From the NCBI GenBank assembly GCA_942493125.1, contig OW818667.1, positions 620,001-684,000 on the forward strand: 64,000 bases of DNA, in the 5' to 3' direction. Position numbers and translations under genes: made by a program. This document shows, one piece after another, positions 51,410-60,748 of this stretch; the stretch's first letter is position 1; every line of letters begins with the position of its first letter. The stretch comes from Fusibacter_C sp942493125. GTDB taxonomy: Bacteria > Bacillota > Clostridia > Peptostreptococcales > Acidaminobacteraceae. The notes below the pieces were generated by a model. The model was not told the DNA's origin, did not search any database, and saw only the letters and a list, made by a program, of their open reading frames with translations.

Positions 51410-51652
51410 TTACTCGAGTACCAATGCGCGTTTTGGACAAAATCGAATACATTTGCCACATTTGATACAGAGCGTCATATCAACGGTCGGTGCCGCGTAA
51501 CCCTTCTGCTTTAACGCACCTACTGGACAAACGCGAATTGAAGGACATGGATGGTTTTGTGGACATTTTTGAGTCTTTACCACCAATGTCATATCATCTA
51601 AGCTTTTTTTATCATGACTTGCTTCACTATTCTTTTTAAATAAACCAAACAT
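51410..51652 (-). CDS. 4Fe-4S ferredoxin-like protein
   Basis: The 80-aa protein has one complete cluster motif (LCIKCGKCIRFCPKRAL, about 62-75) and a second, less regular set (KCPQNHPCPSIRVCPVGAL, about 30-50). Two-cluster ferredoxin folds with one unusual N-terminal cluster occur in anaerobes. It probably donates electrons. Located between the Crp/Fnr and DODA genes, and may be controlled by the regulator. Confidence 0.85.
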   Translation of the reverse strand: MFGLFKKNSEASHDKKSLDDMTLVVKTQKCPQNHPCPSIRVCPVGALKQKGYAAPTVDMTLCIKCGKCIRFCPKRALVLE

Positions 51653-51741
51653 CGTATTATCCTCGTATTCTTTATTTTATAAATTCGCCATCAAGGTAAA
51701 TTATAAAGAATACTAAAAGATATTACAGTGATTCAATCACT

Positions 51742-52509
51742 CTATAGTCCAAAAAGATAACCCGTCATGGACATAGATCCCATCGAACACACGTCGTTGA
51801 ATACTTCGATGCGCTCTGTTTTGTCTGCTGCACCGAGAACATAAAGCAGTGGATAAAAGTGATCCGGCGTGTAAAATGCCTGCTCGGCACATTTACCAGC
51901 GCGCTCAAAGTGCACGACGTCTTCGTAGTTGCCGTTCAGTATATTCATTTTGATATAATCGTCAAATTCTTGTGCCCATGGGTAGCCACCTTCCATGCTC
52001 CAGTTGATCAAGGATAGATTATGTACGATGTTGCCACTGCCCATGATGAGGATTCCTTCGTTTCTAAGATCGGCCAGTTTTAGGCCAATGTCAAAATGCG
52101 TCTGTGCAGGTGCATTGTAGTTGACGCTGACTTGTACGACTGGAATGTCGGCTTCAGGATACATTTTGCAAAGCACGGACCAAGTGCCGTGATCGATGCC
52201 CCAGCGATTGTCGATCGTAACGAGGTCGCCCAATCGATCGACGATCTGGTTAGATAGCTCGACAGAGCCTTTTACTGGATATTTGAGTTCATAAAGAGCC
52301 TTTGGAAAACCGTACATATCGTAAATCATGCGGGGCTCTAAATTGTCCGCGGTTTTCGTCTGGTCTGTGTACCAATGCGCCGATACACACAAGATGGCTT
52401 TGGGACGCGGCAAGCGTTTCCCAAGTGATTCCCATTCTGCCGTAAATACGTTGTTTTCGATAGCATTCATCGGCGAACCATGACCTACAAAGATAACTGG
52501 CATTTTCAT
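51742..52509 (-). CDS. DODA-type extradiol dioxygenase family protein (YgiD-like)
   Basis: The 255-aa protein resembles the LigB/DODA superfamily: VIFVGHGSPMNAIE (metal His), SAHWYT (metal His), WGIDHGTWSVL, and IMGSGNIVHNL (metal His). E. coli YgiD has 4,5-DOPA dioxygenase activity in vitro. The true substrate in anaerobes is uncertain. GGAGG is 7 bases before ATG 52509. It seems monocistronic, next to the ferredoxin. Confidence 0.9.
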   Translation of the reverse strand: MKMPVIFVGHGSPMNAIENNVFTAEWESLGKRLPRPKAILCVSAHWYTDQTKTADNLEPRMIYDMYGFPKALYELKYPVKGSVELSNQIVDRLGDLVTIDNRWGIDHGTWSVLCKMYPEADIPVVQVSVNYNAPAQTHFDIGLKLADLRNEGILIMGSGNIVHNLSLINWSMEGGYPWAQEFDDYIKMNILNGNYEDVVHFERAGKCAEQAFYTPDHFYPLLYVLGAADKTERIEVFNDVCSMGSMSMTGYLFGL

Positions 52510-52540
52510 ATTGGATCCTCCTCGTTAAAAAAGTAACTCA

Positions 52541-53203
52541 TTAATCTCTCGTTTTTAACCCACTACCAGTAATGGGAATCGTCTCTCCTAGATATGTTGG
52601 ATTTGGTTTTACTAGACCTGCCATCCATACGGCTTTGATTCTAGCACCGATTTCTCTGACGCGATAAATGGCCATCTTTTCATAGACATAAGTATCTGAA
52701 GCGACGCTTTGAACCTTGATACCCAATTTATCGGCGATATACGCAGCCCTTACCACATGGTATCTCTGCGATACGACGATGGCGTCAGTCACTTCAAAGA
52801 TCGCTTTCATGCGATAGATGGAATCATAAGTATTAAAGCCTGCATGATCCATAAAGATATCTTCTGGTGGAACGCCTGCAGCCTCTAAATAGTCACACAT
52901 GGCGCGTACCTCATCATAAGATTTTGATCCATGATCGCCACTTACGATGATCTTTGGTGCTTTGCCTTCCTGGTACAGCTCAAGTCCAAAATCGAGTCTG
53001 TCCTTCAGCATAATTGACACCTCACCACTAGGATGCACATACGCACCAAGGATCAAGATGGCTTCAGCTGGATCGACAGCATCTATGGTCTTTATCGTTT
53101 GTTCCCCGGTTTTTTCCACATATTGATCAAGTGCAGCCATCATACCGCCGCAAAGTACTATCAGAATCGTTGAAAGAATCATAAATTTAACTCCTTTGCG
53201 CAT
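52541..53203 (-). CDS. SanA/YdcF-like DUF218 membrane protein
   Basis: The 220-aa protein has an N-terminal membrane helix (about residues 6-24) and a DUF218 domain (about 50-205; AILILGAYVHPSGEVS, IIVSGDHGS, DEVRAMCDYLEAAGVP, HAGFNTYDSIYRMKAIF, VSQRYHVVRAAYIADKLG). SanA-like proteins affect wall permeability and vancomycin exclusion. ATG 53203 has GGGAGG 6 bases upstream. Single gene. Confidence 0.9.
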   Translation of the reverse strand: MRKGVKFMILSTILIVLCGGMMAALDQYVEKTGEQTIKTIDAVDPAEAILILGAYVHPSGEVSIMLKDRLDFGLELYQEGKAPKIIVSGDHGSKSYDEVRAMCDYLEAAGVPPEDIFMDHAGFNTYDSIYRMKAIFEVTDAIVVSQRYHVVRAAYIADKLGIKVQSVASDTYVYEKMAIYRVREIGARIKAVWMAGLVKPNPTYLGETIPITGSGLKTRD

Positions 53204-53246
53204 GATGACCTCCCGTTTTTTACAGTATACCATAGTTTTCGGGCGA

Positions 53247-53286
53247 TAAAAAAGCCATTTAGTAGCGATTATGCCTCTAAATAGCT
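53247..53286 (-). terminator. Terminator downstream of the sigma factor operon
   Basis: Minus strand: AGCTATTTAG pairs with CTAAATGGCT (one G-T), followed by TTTTTTA. Confidence 0.8.
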
Positions 53287-53323
53287 CATTATAATAGCCT
53301 TACACAAATACATAATTAAATCC

Positions 53324-54460
53324 TTACAAAATTACATCTTGATCATCCACATTGATGACGCCATAGTTCACCTTTATCTTTTTCATGACTTCAGAGTAAA
53401 GTGCCTTTGAACACTGAATTACGCCGTAATTCTCGATTTTCTTGACTTTGTCAGAAAGAATTTCTGCGGTTACCGTTTCATCAATCGTGAGTTTTCCATA
53501 ATTGGTCATAGATATTTCAGTCACATCTTTGAAGTAGTAGCTTGACCAATTGAGTTGAGCCATGTTTTGGATGACATTTGGATCGATCAACTTGATTTTT
53601 GATGCCTTCTCAACGATGGTCATCGCAACATCAAAATCCGCTTCCGCGACTTCCAGCTGTTTGCAGATGATCCGAGACACTTTTTCCTTCACGGCTTCAA
53701 TCTTCAAATCGATTTTAAGGTTTCCGCGTACAAAGATTTTATCGCTAAAGACACTTTTTAAAGAGTCGGCATTTATCGTGAGCTTGTCAAAATATTGATA
53801 GCCCTCAGGCACGATGAATTTGGCGATTTCAAGGTAATTCGAAACCTTTTTCGCCACTTTGCGTATCGTCAAATGATCCGCGACGACATAATCAAGAACG
53901 CGAAGGCTTTCAATGGTTTCATCAAAAAGTGCTTCATCAAAAGGCTCAATGGCGACAAAATTGCTGACTACCAAATGACTTGCAGGTTCTAAGCTGTACA
54001 GATTGATATCATTGAGCTCAAATCGACCATCGAGCAGAAGTTCACCCGCCTTGTAAATAACTGTGTCGCCATTGATTTGAATGCGGTCTGATAGCGTTGC
54101 GTAGTCAAGATCTTGAGCGAGCAGTCTGCCATTGATATCGGCTTTATAGATTTTATCGAGTAAATGTTTCTCACCGATGGGTTCGATTTTCACTGAGCCA
54201 TTGATTTCAAGAAAGACTTTTTCATCAAAGGCGTTGAGAATGCCTTTCGTAATGACATAATTGCCGTTGTGTGTGATGTACTTCACTTTCATAGGTAGAA
54301 TCAGGACCGTATCAATCTTACTCTGAATAATATGTCGTACCTGATCCTGTTGACCTTCGCCAATAATCAATGTTTCAACGGATTCTATCCGCTCGATGCC
54401 AATAAGCGCTTCGTCGCTCATGGTCCTTAGATCCAATAGTTCCATATTTTTATATCGCAT
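53324..54460 (-). CDS. Unknown repeat protein of the sigma factor operon
   Basis: The 378-aa protein has no known domain that I recognise. It is rich in short beta-strand-like units with a recurring Asn-Tyr-Gly (MTNYGKLTI, IENYGVIQC, KVNYGVINV) and alternates I/V/L with D/K, like a beta-helix or bactofilin-like scaffold. There is no signal peptide or membrane segment. ATG 54460 is chosen by GGAGG; the TTG at 54475 is overlapped by it. It lies 23 bases after the 41-aa gene and may be an output or a regulator of the sigma factor. Confidence 0.65.
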   Translation of the reverse strand: MRYKNMELLDLRTMSDEALIGIERIESVETLIIGEGQQDQVRHIIQSKIDTVLILPMKVKYITHNGNYVITKGILNAFDEKVFLEINGSVKIEPIGEKHLLDKIYKADINGRLLAQDLDYATLSDRIQINGDTVIYKAGELLLDGRFELNDINLYSLEPASHLVVSNFVAIEPFDEALFDETIESLRVLDYVVADHLTIRKVAKKVSNYLEIAKFIVPEGYQYFDKLTINADSLKSVFSDKIFVRGNLKIDLKIEAVKEKVSRIICKQLEVAEADFDVAMTIVEKASKIKLIDPNVIQNMAQLNWSSYYFKDVTEISMTNYGKLTIDETVTAEILSDKVKKIENYGVIQCSKALYSEVMKKIKVNYGVINVDDQDVIL

Positions 54461-54483
54461 CTCAAAGTCCTCCAATCATATTG

Positions 54484-54609
54484 TTAGCGTGTCCATTTTT
54501 CTATTTTCTTGTTATCATAATCGAATGCTTGCTCGATTGTACTTTGTGGTCTAAAAATAATGCGGTTGTCCATATCGTTTTGAATTTGAAATAAAATTGA
54601 ATTTTTCAT
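54484..54609 (-). CDS. 41-aa small protein in the sigma factor operon
   Basis: A short gene between the ECF sigma gene (23 bases upstream) and the repeat protein (23 bases downstream): ATG at 54609, GGGAG 6-7 bases before it, TAA at 54484. It reads MKNSILFQIQNDMDNRIIFR then PQSTIEQAFDYDNKKIEKWT R. It is charged and contains no membrane segment. Tight spacing and a good ribosome site make it likely to be translated. Possible small anti-sigma or partner; this is inference. Confidence 0.65.
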   Translation of the reverse strand: MKNSILFQIQNDMDNRIIFRPQSTIEQAFDYDNKKIEKWTR

Positions 54610-54632
54610 ATCATTCTCCCTTCATGCCTTTC

Positions 54633-55094
54633 TCAATCCGTGATGGCGTTTCTAAGCAATTGAAGTGCTTGACTGAGCCTCGATCTCACAGTGGATGCGT
54701 TCAGGCCTAGTATCTCACCGATCTCCTGGCTGTTATAATCATGTAAATATCTGAGGATTACTGCGGTTCGCAAATGAACTGGCAATGACTCAAGTAGATC
54801 GGCAGTGATCAGCGTATCGTCAATATACGCTTCAAATGTGGGCTCCGGAGCCTCTTCATAATCGCCGAATCTCTTCTGTCGCCTATAGGTGTCAATATAC
54901 AGATTTTTGATGGTTCTTATCAGCCATCCCTTTACCTGAAGCGGGTGCGCTCCATGGAAGCTATCTATGCTTTGAAGGACTTTCAAATAGGCTTGTTGCA
55001 CAAGATCCTCGGCATCTTCCTTCTTGCGGCAGAGCGACTGTGCATACCTCAACAAATCCGCTTGATAAAGTTCATAGATTTCGTATAGCTGCAT
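54633..55094 (-). CDS. ECF-type RNA polymerase sigma factor
   Basis: The 153-aa sigma-70 family factor has region 2 (ELYQADLLRYAQSLCRKKEDAEDLVQQAYLKVLQ, then WLIRTIKNLYIDTYRRQKRFG) and region 4 (LPVHLRTAVILRYLHDYNSQEIGEILGLNASTVRSRLSQALQLL). ATG 55094 has AGGGTGG upstream; a GTG at 55103 is overlapped by it. No standard anti-sigma gene follows; the 41-aa gene and unknown repeat protein occupy that place. Confidence 0.94.
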   Translation of the reverse strand: MQLYEIYELYQADLLRYAQSLCRKKEDAEDLVQQAYLKVLQSIDSFHGAHPLQVKGWLIRTIKNLYIDTYRRQKRFGDYEEAPEPTFEAYIDDTLITADLLESLPVHLRTAVILRYLHDYNSQEIGEILGLNASTVRSRLSQALQLLRNAITD

Positions 55095-55194
55095 ACCAAC
55101 CACCCTATCTTTTAATTCGTGCTTACATATATGTAACGAACGACGTTGACCAAGTGTCCATTCATTTTATAAAAAAAATTGAAGAAATTTTTGC

Positions 55195-55249
55195 AATTAA
55201 AAATGTACGACTCCAATAAAGCTCAGTCGCTTCACAAAATCGTACATTA
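55195..55249 (-). terminator. Terminator of the DEAD helicase gene
   Basis: AATGTACGA pairs with TCGTACATT with an inner stem (GCGACT/AGTCGT), followed by TTTTTAATT on the minus strand. Confidence 0.75.
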
Positions 55250-55262
55250 AATATTAATCCAA

Positions 55263-56369
55263 TCACGTAAACTTGATACGTTTGATTTCCATTTGAATAA
55301 ACGCTTCAATATCCTCTAGACGCTTAGCGTCCTTTTCTGTTAAGAAAGTATAGGCGACACCTGTCATTCCCGCTCTTCCCGTTCTGCCAATTCGATGGAC
55401 GTAGTTTTCAGTATCGTCCGGGAGATTGTAGTTGAAAACATGCGTCACGCCTTCGATATCGAGTCCTCTTGCGGCGACATCAGTGGCGACCAAGTATTTG
55501 ATCTGGCCATCTCTAAAGGCTTGCATGACGTATTCTCGCTTCGCCTGTGTGAGTGCACCATGGATTGTTTCAACTTCATACCCAGCGGCGAGCATTTCTT
55601 CATACAGCGTTTGCGCACCCATGCGTGAACGACAAAAGACGATGGCTTTTTCTGGATAATTTTGCTTGAGTACTGTTTGGAAATCTGCAAATTTTCGTCT
55701 ATTTGATGTCAGAACGACAAATTGTTCAATGCTTTCAAGGGTAATCTGTTTCTTAGGTGCCTTTACAGTTACAGGTGATTTCAGGACGCGGTCTGAGAAT
55801 GTGTCGACAGAATGGCTCAGTGTTGCTGAATAGCACAGAATCTGCTTGTTGTCAGGCGTCTGGGAAAGGATATCATCCACTTCATTTTTAAAGCCGATAT
55901 GGAACATCTGATCCGCCTCATCCACAACGAGCATCTTGAGGGCACCAAATTCTATGGCGCCGCGTCTGAGATAATCGAGTATGCGTCCAGGTGTCCCGAT
56001 AACGAGGTCCACTTCACCTCCGTACTTGTGAAGCTGAGCCACGACATCTTGTCCGCCGTATGCTGTTAATATCTTAAGTGGCTTTGTTTCAGCCAACATT
56101 TTCGCTTCTTTGGTGATCTGGATGGCAAGTTCACGCGTTGGCGTGATTACTAAGCCCTGTATGCGGTGCATTTCTGGATCTATTTTTTGAAACATCGGCA
56201 ATAAAAACGCGAGCGTCTTTCCAGTACCGGTCTGAGCCTCTGCAAGCAAGTCGTCGCCTTTCAGCGCGATGGGGATGCTGAGCTTTTGAATCGGCGTTGG
56301 TGTATGAATGTCCTGAAGTTCCAGTGCATAGACGAGATCGCCTTTGATTCCCAATTTATAAAATGACAT
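55263..56369 (-). CDS. DEAD-box RNA helicase
   Basis: The 368-aa helicase has the core motifs: Q motif (ELQDIHTPTPIQKLSIP), I (AEAQTGTGKT), Ia (TPTRELA), GG, TPGR, II (VDEADQM, DEAD), III (SAT), IV-VI (VFCRSRMGAQ, TDVAARGLDI, HRIGRTGRAG). It ends soon after motif VI, with no extra RNA-binding domain, shorter than CshA. Likely role is in RNA decay or ribosome assembly in the cold. Single gene with a terminator. Confidence 0.95.
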   Translation of the reverse strand: MSFYKLGIKGDLVYALELQDIHTPTPIQKLSIPIALKGDDLLAEAQTGTGKTLAFLLPMFQKIDPEMHRIQGLVITPTRELAIQITKEAKMLAETKPLKILTAYGGQDVVAQLHKYGGEVDLVIGTPGRILDYLRRGAIEFGALKMLVVDEADQMFHIGFKNEVDDILSQTPDNKQILCYSATLSHSVDTFSDRVLKSPVTVKAPKKQITLESIEQFVVLTSNRRKFADFQTVLKQNYPEKAIVFCRSRMGAQTLYEEMLAAGYEVETIHGALTQAKREYVMQAFRDGQIKYLVATDVAARGLDIEGVTHVFNYNLPDDTENYVHRIGRTGRAGMTGVAYTFLTEKDAKRLEDIEAFIQMEIKRIKFT

Positions 56370-56457
56370 GTTTTCCTCCGTATTTAATTCGACTCATTAT
56401 ATCACAAAAGTCATACGTGGGAAACTAAGCACAATCTTATAAAGCGTAAAATGTACG

Positions 56458-56485
56458 CAAAAAGACTAGGCCTTGGCCTAGTCTC
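56458..56485 (-). terminator. Terminator of ppk2
   Basis: AGACTAGGCC pairs perfectly with GGCCTAGTCT over a 2-base loop, followed by TTTTT on the minus strand. Confidence 0.85.
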
Positions 56486-56509
56486 GTAGAAAATGTTGTA
56501 TGAATCATC

Positions 56510-57310
56510 TTACTTATGCTTTTTAGCCAGTTTGGAGGCCACATCCGGCACATAGTTCATCGTATCAATTGGCGGTCTCACATAGTCACCATTTTCTTGT
56601 CTCTTTGGCAATGTGAGTTTTGTGTTTTCGATGTCTTCATATGGGATCTTAGACAATAAGTGCGAGATGCAGTTGATGCGTGCATTGCGCTTTACATCAG
56701 AATCTATGACATACCATGGCGAAAATTCTGTATCCGTATATTGAAACATGATATCTTTTGCTTTTGAGTACTCTACCCATTTTGAGCGGGCAGTCAAATC
56801 CATCTCACTGAGTTTCCACTGCTTGGTCTCATCGTTGATTCGATCTTGGAATCTTTCTTCTTGCTCTTCATCACTAACTGAGAACCAGTATTTGATAAGA
56901 ATAATGCCCGATCGAATGATCATGTTTTCAAATGCAGGTACCGATTTTAAAAATTCCCAATACTCTTCGTCTGTACAAAAGCCCATGACACGTTCAACAC
57001 CAGCACGGTTGTACCAGCTTCTGTCAAATAGAACAATTTCACCAGCACTTGGCAATTGCGAAGCATACCGTTGAAAATACCATTGTGTCCGTTCCTTTTC
57101 AGTTGGCTTTGGAAGCGCTACCACTCTACAAGTTCTAGGATTTAATGTTTCGGTTATCCGTTTGATGGCGCCGCCTTTTCCTGCAGCGTCTCTTCCTTCA
57201 AAAAGGACGACAACTTTTAAGCCCTTGAACACGACCCATTCTTGTAGCTTGACGAGTTCAAGTTGCAGCTCGGCAAGTTTTTTCTCATAATCTTCCTTTT
57301 GTAATTTCAT
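56510..57310 (-). CDS. ppk2: Polyphosphate kinase 2
   Basis: The 266-aa PPK2 enzyme transfers phosphate between polyphosphate and nucleotides. Walker A is in VLFEGRDAAGKGGAIKRI, lid/Walker B in EIVLFDRSWYNRAGVERVMGF, and the family signature YFQRYASQLPSAGE is present. Length suits single-domain class I PPK2 (ADP to ATP or GDP to GTP). ATG 57310 is chosen by GAGGTG; the 57322 start is not. Monocistronic. Confidence 0.95.
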   Translation of the reverse strand: MKLQKEDYEKKLAELQLELVKLQEWVVFKGLKVVVLFEGRDAAGKGGAIKRITETLNPRTCRVVALPKPTEKERTQWYFQRYASQLPSAGEIVLFDRSWYNRAGVERVMGFCTDEEYWEFLKSVPAFENMIIRSGIILIKYWFSVSDEEQEERFQDRINDETKQWKLSEMDLTARSKWVEYSKAKDIMFQYTDTEFSPWYVIDSDVKRNARINCISHLLSKIPYEDIENTKLTLPKRQENGDYVRPPIDTMNYVPDVASKLAKKHK

Positions 57311-57383
57311 TGGACACCTCAAATTTTATTCGTATTTGTTTACATATACCCGCATTAATCAACCACTATCAAACAAAATAAAA

Positions 57384-58592
57384 CTACAAACTATCCACAA
57401 GCGCTTTGACTTGATTTCTTACTATTTGGAGATCGCCTATACTCGGCTTTCCTTTAAACTCATGTGGCTCAATAAATGTCCAACATAGCTTCAGCCGCTC
57501 AGCTATTTCATCGAGTTCTTTCTGAGCACCGCCTGACCAGCCGTAGGAACCAAACCGAAATGCTTTCCTACCTTGTGCTTTTTTCTTGCCAATCTCTTCA
57601 AGTATGGCCGCCATTGGAGGAAACATCTTATATTCGTACGTTGGCATGGCTAAAATGACACCACTTGAACGCCACACAGATGTCAGAATATCACCCCATG
57701 AACTCTCAGGCACTTGATGCACATGATAGGTGATGCCAGAATCTTCAAGCGTTTCAATTGCCGCTTTTACCGCATCTCCCGTCATCCCATACATACTGCC
57801 CCAGATCAGTGTGACTTCTCGCCTAGCGGCACCCTTTTGGTAGCCTGCATAGTCGAGATAATCCTGAATGATTTTTTGAACTCTGCTATGCCATACCAAA
57901 CCATGGCCAGGTGCAATCATCTTGATATCCAATGGTTTTAATTTTTCGATTGCCTTAATCACGAAGGGTGAAAAGGCAGATAAGATGTTAGCGTAATATC
58001 TAATCGTCTCCACTTCATAAGCTGCGATCTCATCGTCGCTGTAACCGTCATCCATTGCAGAGCCTTCAAGCTTTCCAAAACTGCCGAACGCATCACACGT
58101 AAACAAGATACCCGTTTGGGCATCATATGTGACCATGGCATCGGGCCAGTGGACGTGTGGAATGGTCTTAAAAGTCAGCACTTTACCACCACCAAGGTCA
58201 AGCGTATCATCATCTTTAACGACTCTGATCGCAACGCCTTCCCCAAAGAAAGCTTCAAAGAGATCTGCACCTTTGTCCGTACAAATAACTTCAAAGTCCA
58301 TATGCAATTTTCTAAAATCTTCAATCCACCCCGCATGATCGGGTTCAAGATGATTCAATACGAGGTAATTGATGCTTTTAATATCGACCTTAAGTCTGTC
58401 TAAAAGGGCGTAAAGTGTTTCAGGGACACCGTCCCACCCACAGACACCATCGATCAGGGCGATTTTTTCACCCTTCACGACGTACGAGTTTATGGAGACG
58501 CCATTGGGCATATCCCATAAACTTTCAAACAGTATACCTTCTACGTTTATTGAGAGCTGATCAATGCCCTCAGCCAAGTTTGTGATTTTCAT
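57384..58592 (-). CDS. fprA: Flavodiiron protein (oxygen/NO reductase)
   Basis: The 402-aa A-type flavoprotein has a metallo-beta-lactamase domain (about 1-245; diiron ligands in LNHLEPDHAGW, PHVHWPDAM, CDAFGSFG and APGHGLVW) and a C-terminal flavodoxin domain (about 255-395; LIWGSMYGMTGDAVKAA, PTYEYKMFPPM, FGSYGWSGGAQ). Such enzymes reduce O2 to water or NO to N2O to protect anaerobes; there is no fused rubredoxin, so a separate electron donor is needed. Single gene. Confidence 0.95.
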   Translation of the reverse strand: MKITNLAEGIDQLSINVEGILFESLWDMPNGVSINSYVVKGEKIALIDGVCGWDGVPETLYALLDRLKVDIKSINYLVLNHLEPDHAGWIEDFRKLHMDFEVICTDKGADLFEAFFGEGVAIRVVKDDDTLDLGGGKVLTFKTIPHVHWPDAMVTYDAQTGILFTCDAFGSFGKLEGSAMDDGYSDDEIAAYEVETIRYYANILSAFSPFVIKAIEKLKPLDIKMIAPGHGLVWHSRVQKIIQDYLDYAGYQKGAARREVTLIWGSMYGMTGDAVKAAIETLEDSGITYHVHQVPESSWGDILTSVWRSSGVILAMPTYEYKMFPPMAAILEEIGKKKAQGRKAFRFGSYGWSGGAQKELDEIAERLKLCWTFIEPHEFKGKPSIGDLQIVRNQVKALVDSL

Positions 58593-58716
58593 AATAACTC
58601 CTAATTGATAAATTGTGTTTAATTGATATTAATTCTCATTTATAACAATTATACCACAATATCGGGATTTCAATTAAGAAATCACATGTTTTAAAAAAAA
58701 TTAATGATTGTTGTGA

Positions 58717-59334
58717 TTAGATCCCTTTTTTTCCGACAATGTCTTTGACTTTCATCAGACGAACGCGACTGCCCCGCTCGTTCTCGTCGAGCTTCATGGT
58801 GATGTATTTCACCGTTTCCGTCAACTGTGGCATCATAACATACTCGAGGGCGTTGACGCGCCTACGCGTCTTTTCAATCTCGTTTGCCATGAGTTGACAC
58901 GACTTCTCCACTTCAGCGAGTTCGATCATTTTGTCAAACACCTCTTGCAGTAAGTTGAGGGCAATATCCAGCTCCCCAGAAGTACTGGCAAAACTGTAGG
59001 AAAAACCACTTTTTACTGAAACACTGCTTGTCTCTCTTTTGAGCTTAAAGACAGGCGTATTGACGCTCATGATGTTTTTGAGCTCAAGGTCAAGCGAAAC
59101 AAATTGCGAAGGAATCATGATGGCTTCTTCCAAAGAAGGATCCGACATGGCCGCGCGCGCAAGTAAGAAGCGACCCAACGCCTCACTTAGAGACGCTTCA
59201 ACTTCTTCTCTAAGCGTTTTATTATGACCCACCATCAAGATGAATTTTTTCATGAGCTCCGCCTGCTTGTCTCCCAACAACTTATGACCACGCGTTGCCG
59301 TCTTAAGTCTTTTTTTGAGTAACGTCAGCTCCAT
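58717..59334 (-). CDS. atpD: V-type ATP synthase subunit D
   Basis: The 205-aa central-stalk coiled-coil subunit shows the family N-terminus (LTLLKKRLKTATRGHKLLGDKQAELMKKF) and closing RRRVNALEYVMMPQLTETVKYITMKLDENERG. It rotates within the A3B3 head. Last gene of the operon seen here, 17 bases after atpB. Confidence 0.95.
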   Translation of the reverse strand: MELTLLKKRLKTATRGHKLLGDKQAELMKKFILMVGHNKTLREEVEASLSEALGRFLLARAAMSDPSLEEAIMIPSQFVSLDLELKNIMSVNTPVFKLKRETSSVSVKSGFSYSFASTSGELDIALNLLQEVFDKMIELAEVEKSCQLMANEIEKTRRRVNALEYVMMPQLTETVKYITMKLDENERGSRVRLMKVKDIVGKKGI

Positions 59335-59351
59335 TTTGTTTGGGTTTACAT

Positions 59352-60746
59352 TTAATCTGGCGATTGTGACACATCCCCTTTCGACATATAGGTCTCGATA
59401 AATGAATCTCTAATCCGTTTGAGTTCATTTTTCGGCAAAATCGCTAAGAGCTTCCAGCCTAAGTCTAATGTATCTTCAATACTTCGATCATCGTATTCCT
59501 TTTGAGCCACATACTGCTGTTCAAAGGCATCCGCGAATTTCGCATAAAGTTTATCGATATCGCTAAGTGCACCCTCACCCAAGATGACGGCGAGTTCTTT
59601 GGATTCCTTTCCTCTTGCATAAGCGGCAAAGAGTTGATTCATCGTATCGGCATGATCTTCACGCGTCTTGTCTTTGCCAATCCCCTTGTCTTTTAATCTC
59701 GAAAGAGATGGCAAAACGTCAATTGGTGGCATGATGCCTTTTCTATGAAGCTCTCTGCTTAAGATGATTTGACCCTCGGTAATGTAACCCGTCAAGTCAG
59801 GCACTGGATGGCTTTTGTCATCTTCAGGCATGGAGAGGATTGGGATTTGTGTGATGGAGCCTTCTTTCCCCCTTATACGACCTGCACGTTCATATATCGT
59901 TGCAAGGTCTGTATAAAGATAGCCAGGATAACCGCTACGTCCAGGCACTTCTTTTCTAGCAGCTGAAACTTCACGCAACGCATCGCAATAATTGGTGATA
60001 TCGGTCATGATGACCAAGACGTGCATCCCTTTCTCGTAAGCCAAATACTCTGCTGCCGTGAGTGCCATACGCGGTGTTGAGATCCGTTCGATTGCTGGAT
60101 CGTTGGCGAGATTCATGAACAAGACCGTTCTCGCGATTGCGCCTGTATTCTTAAAGTCGGTGATGAAAAAGTCAGCTTCTTCGAACGTGATACCGATCGC
60201 AGCAAAGACGACGGCAAAGTTCGTACCTGAGCCTAGAACTTTAGCCTGTCTTGCAATCTGTGCCGCCAAACGCGCATGCGGCAATCCCGAACCTGAAAAC
60301 ACGGGTAGCTTTTGGCCACGCACGAGTGTATTTAAGCCATCTATCGCGGATATTCCCGTCTGAATGAATTCTGAAGGGTAATCTCTAGCGGTTGGATTGA
60401 TTGGGCTGCCATTGACATCCATTTTTGCTTCAGGGATTATTTTCGGACCATCGTCCTTTGGTCGACCCATGCCATCAAAAACCCTACCTAATATATCCAT
60501 GGAGACAGGCAATTCCAATCCCTTTCCAAGAAATTTCGCCCTTCCATCCGCAATGTTGAGTCCCGCTGAACTCTCGAATAGTTGCACTAGTGCCGTATCG
60601 CCGCTCACTTCAAGGACTTTACCACGCCTTACTTCGCCACCAGTCATCTGAATCTCTACGAGTTCGTTGTATTTGACGCCCTCGACGCCACCAACGAGCA
60701 TGAGTGGACCCGCAATTTCTCTGATCGTTTTATATTCCTTTAGCAT
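59352..60746 (-). CDS. atpB: V-type ATP synthase subunit B
   Basis: The 464-aa non-catalytic nucleotide-binding subunit has a noncanonical P-loop region (LPVFSGSGLPHARLAAQIARQ), typical of V/A-type B subunits, and the signature SGYPGYLYTDLATIYERAGR. It alternates with subunit A in the head. It is 2 bases after atpA. Confidence 0.97.
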   Translation of the reverse strand: MLKEYKTIREIAGPLMLVGGVEGVKYNELVEIQMTGGEVRRGKVLEVSGDTALVQLFESSAGLNIADGRAKFLGKGLELPVSMDILGRVFDGMGRPKDDGPKIIPEAKMDVNGSPINPTARDYPSEFIQTGISAIDGLNTLVRGQKLPVFSGSGLPHARLAAQIARQAKVLGSGTNFAVVFAAIGITFEEADFFITDFKNTGAIARTVLFMNLANDPAIERISTPRMALTAAEYLAYEKGMHVLVIMTDITNYCDALREVSAARKEVPGRSGYPGYLYTDLATIYERAGRIRGKEGSITQIPILSMPEDDKSHPVPDLTGYITEGQIILSRELHRKGIMPPIDVLPSLSRLKDKGIGKDKTREDHADTMNQLFAAYARGKESKELAVILGEGALSDIDKLYAKFADAFEQQYVAQKEYDDRSIEDTLDLGWKLLAILPKNELKRIRDSFIETYMSKGDVSQSPD

Positions 60747-60748
60747 GG

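Noticed and set aside
58593..58716. Possible terminator after atpD (AATCACA/TGTGATT)
   Set aside because: The loop is long and the T-run is inside it, so it is not a convincing intrinsic terminator.
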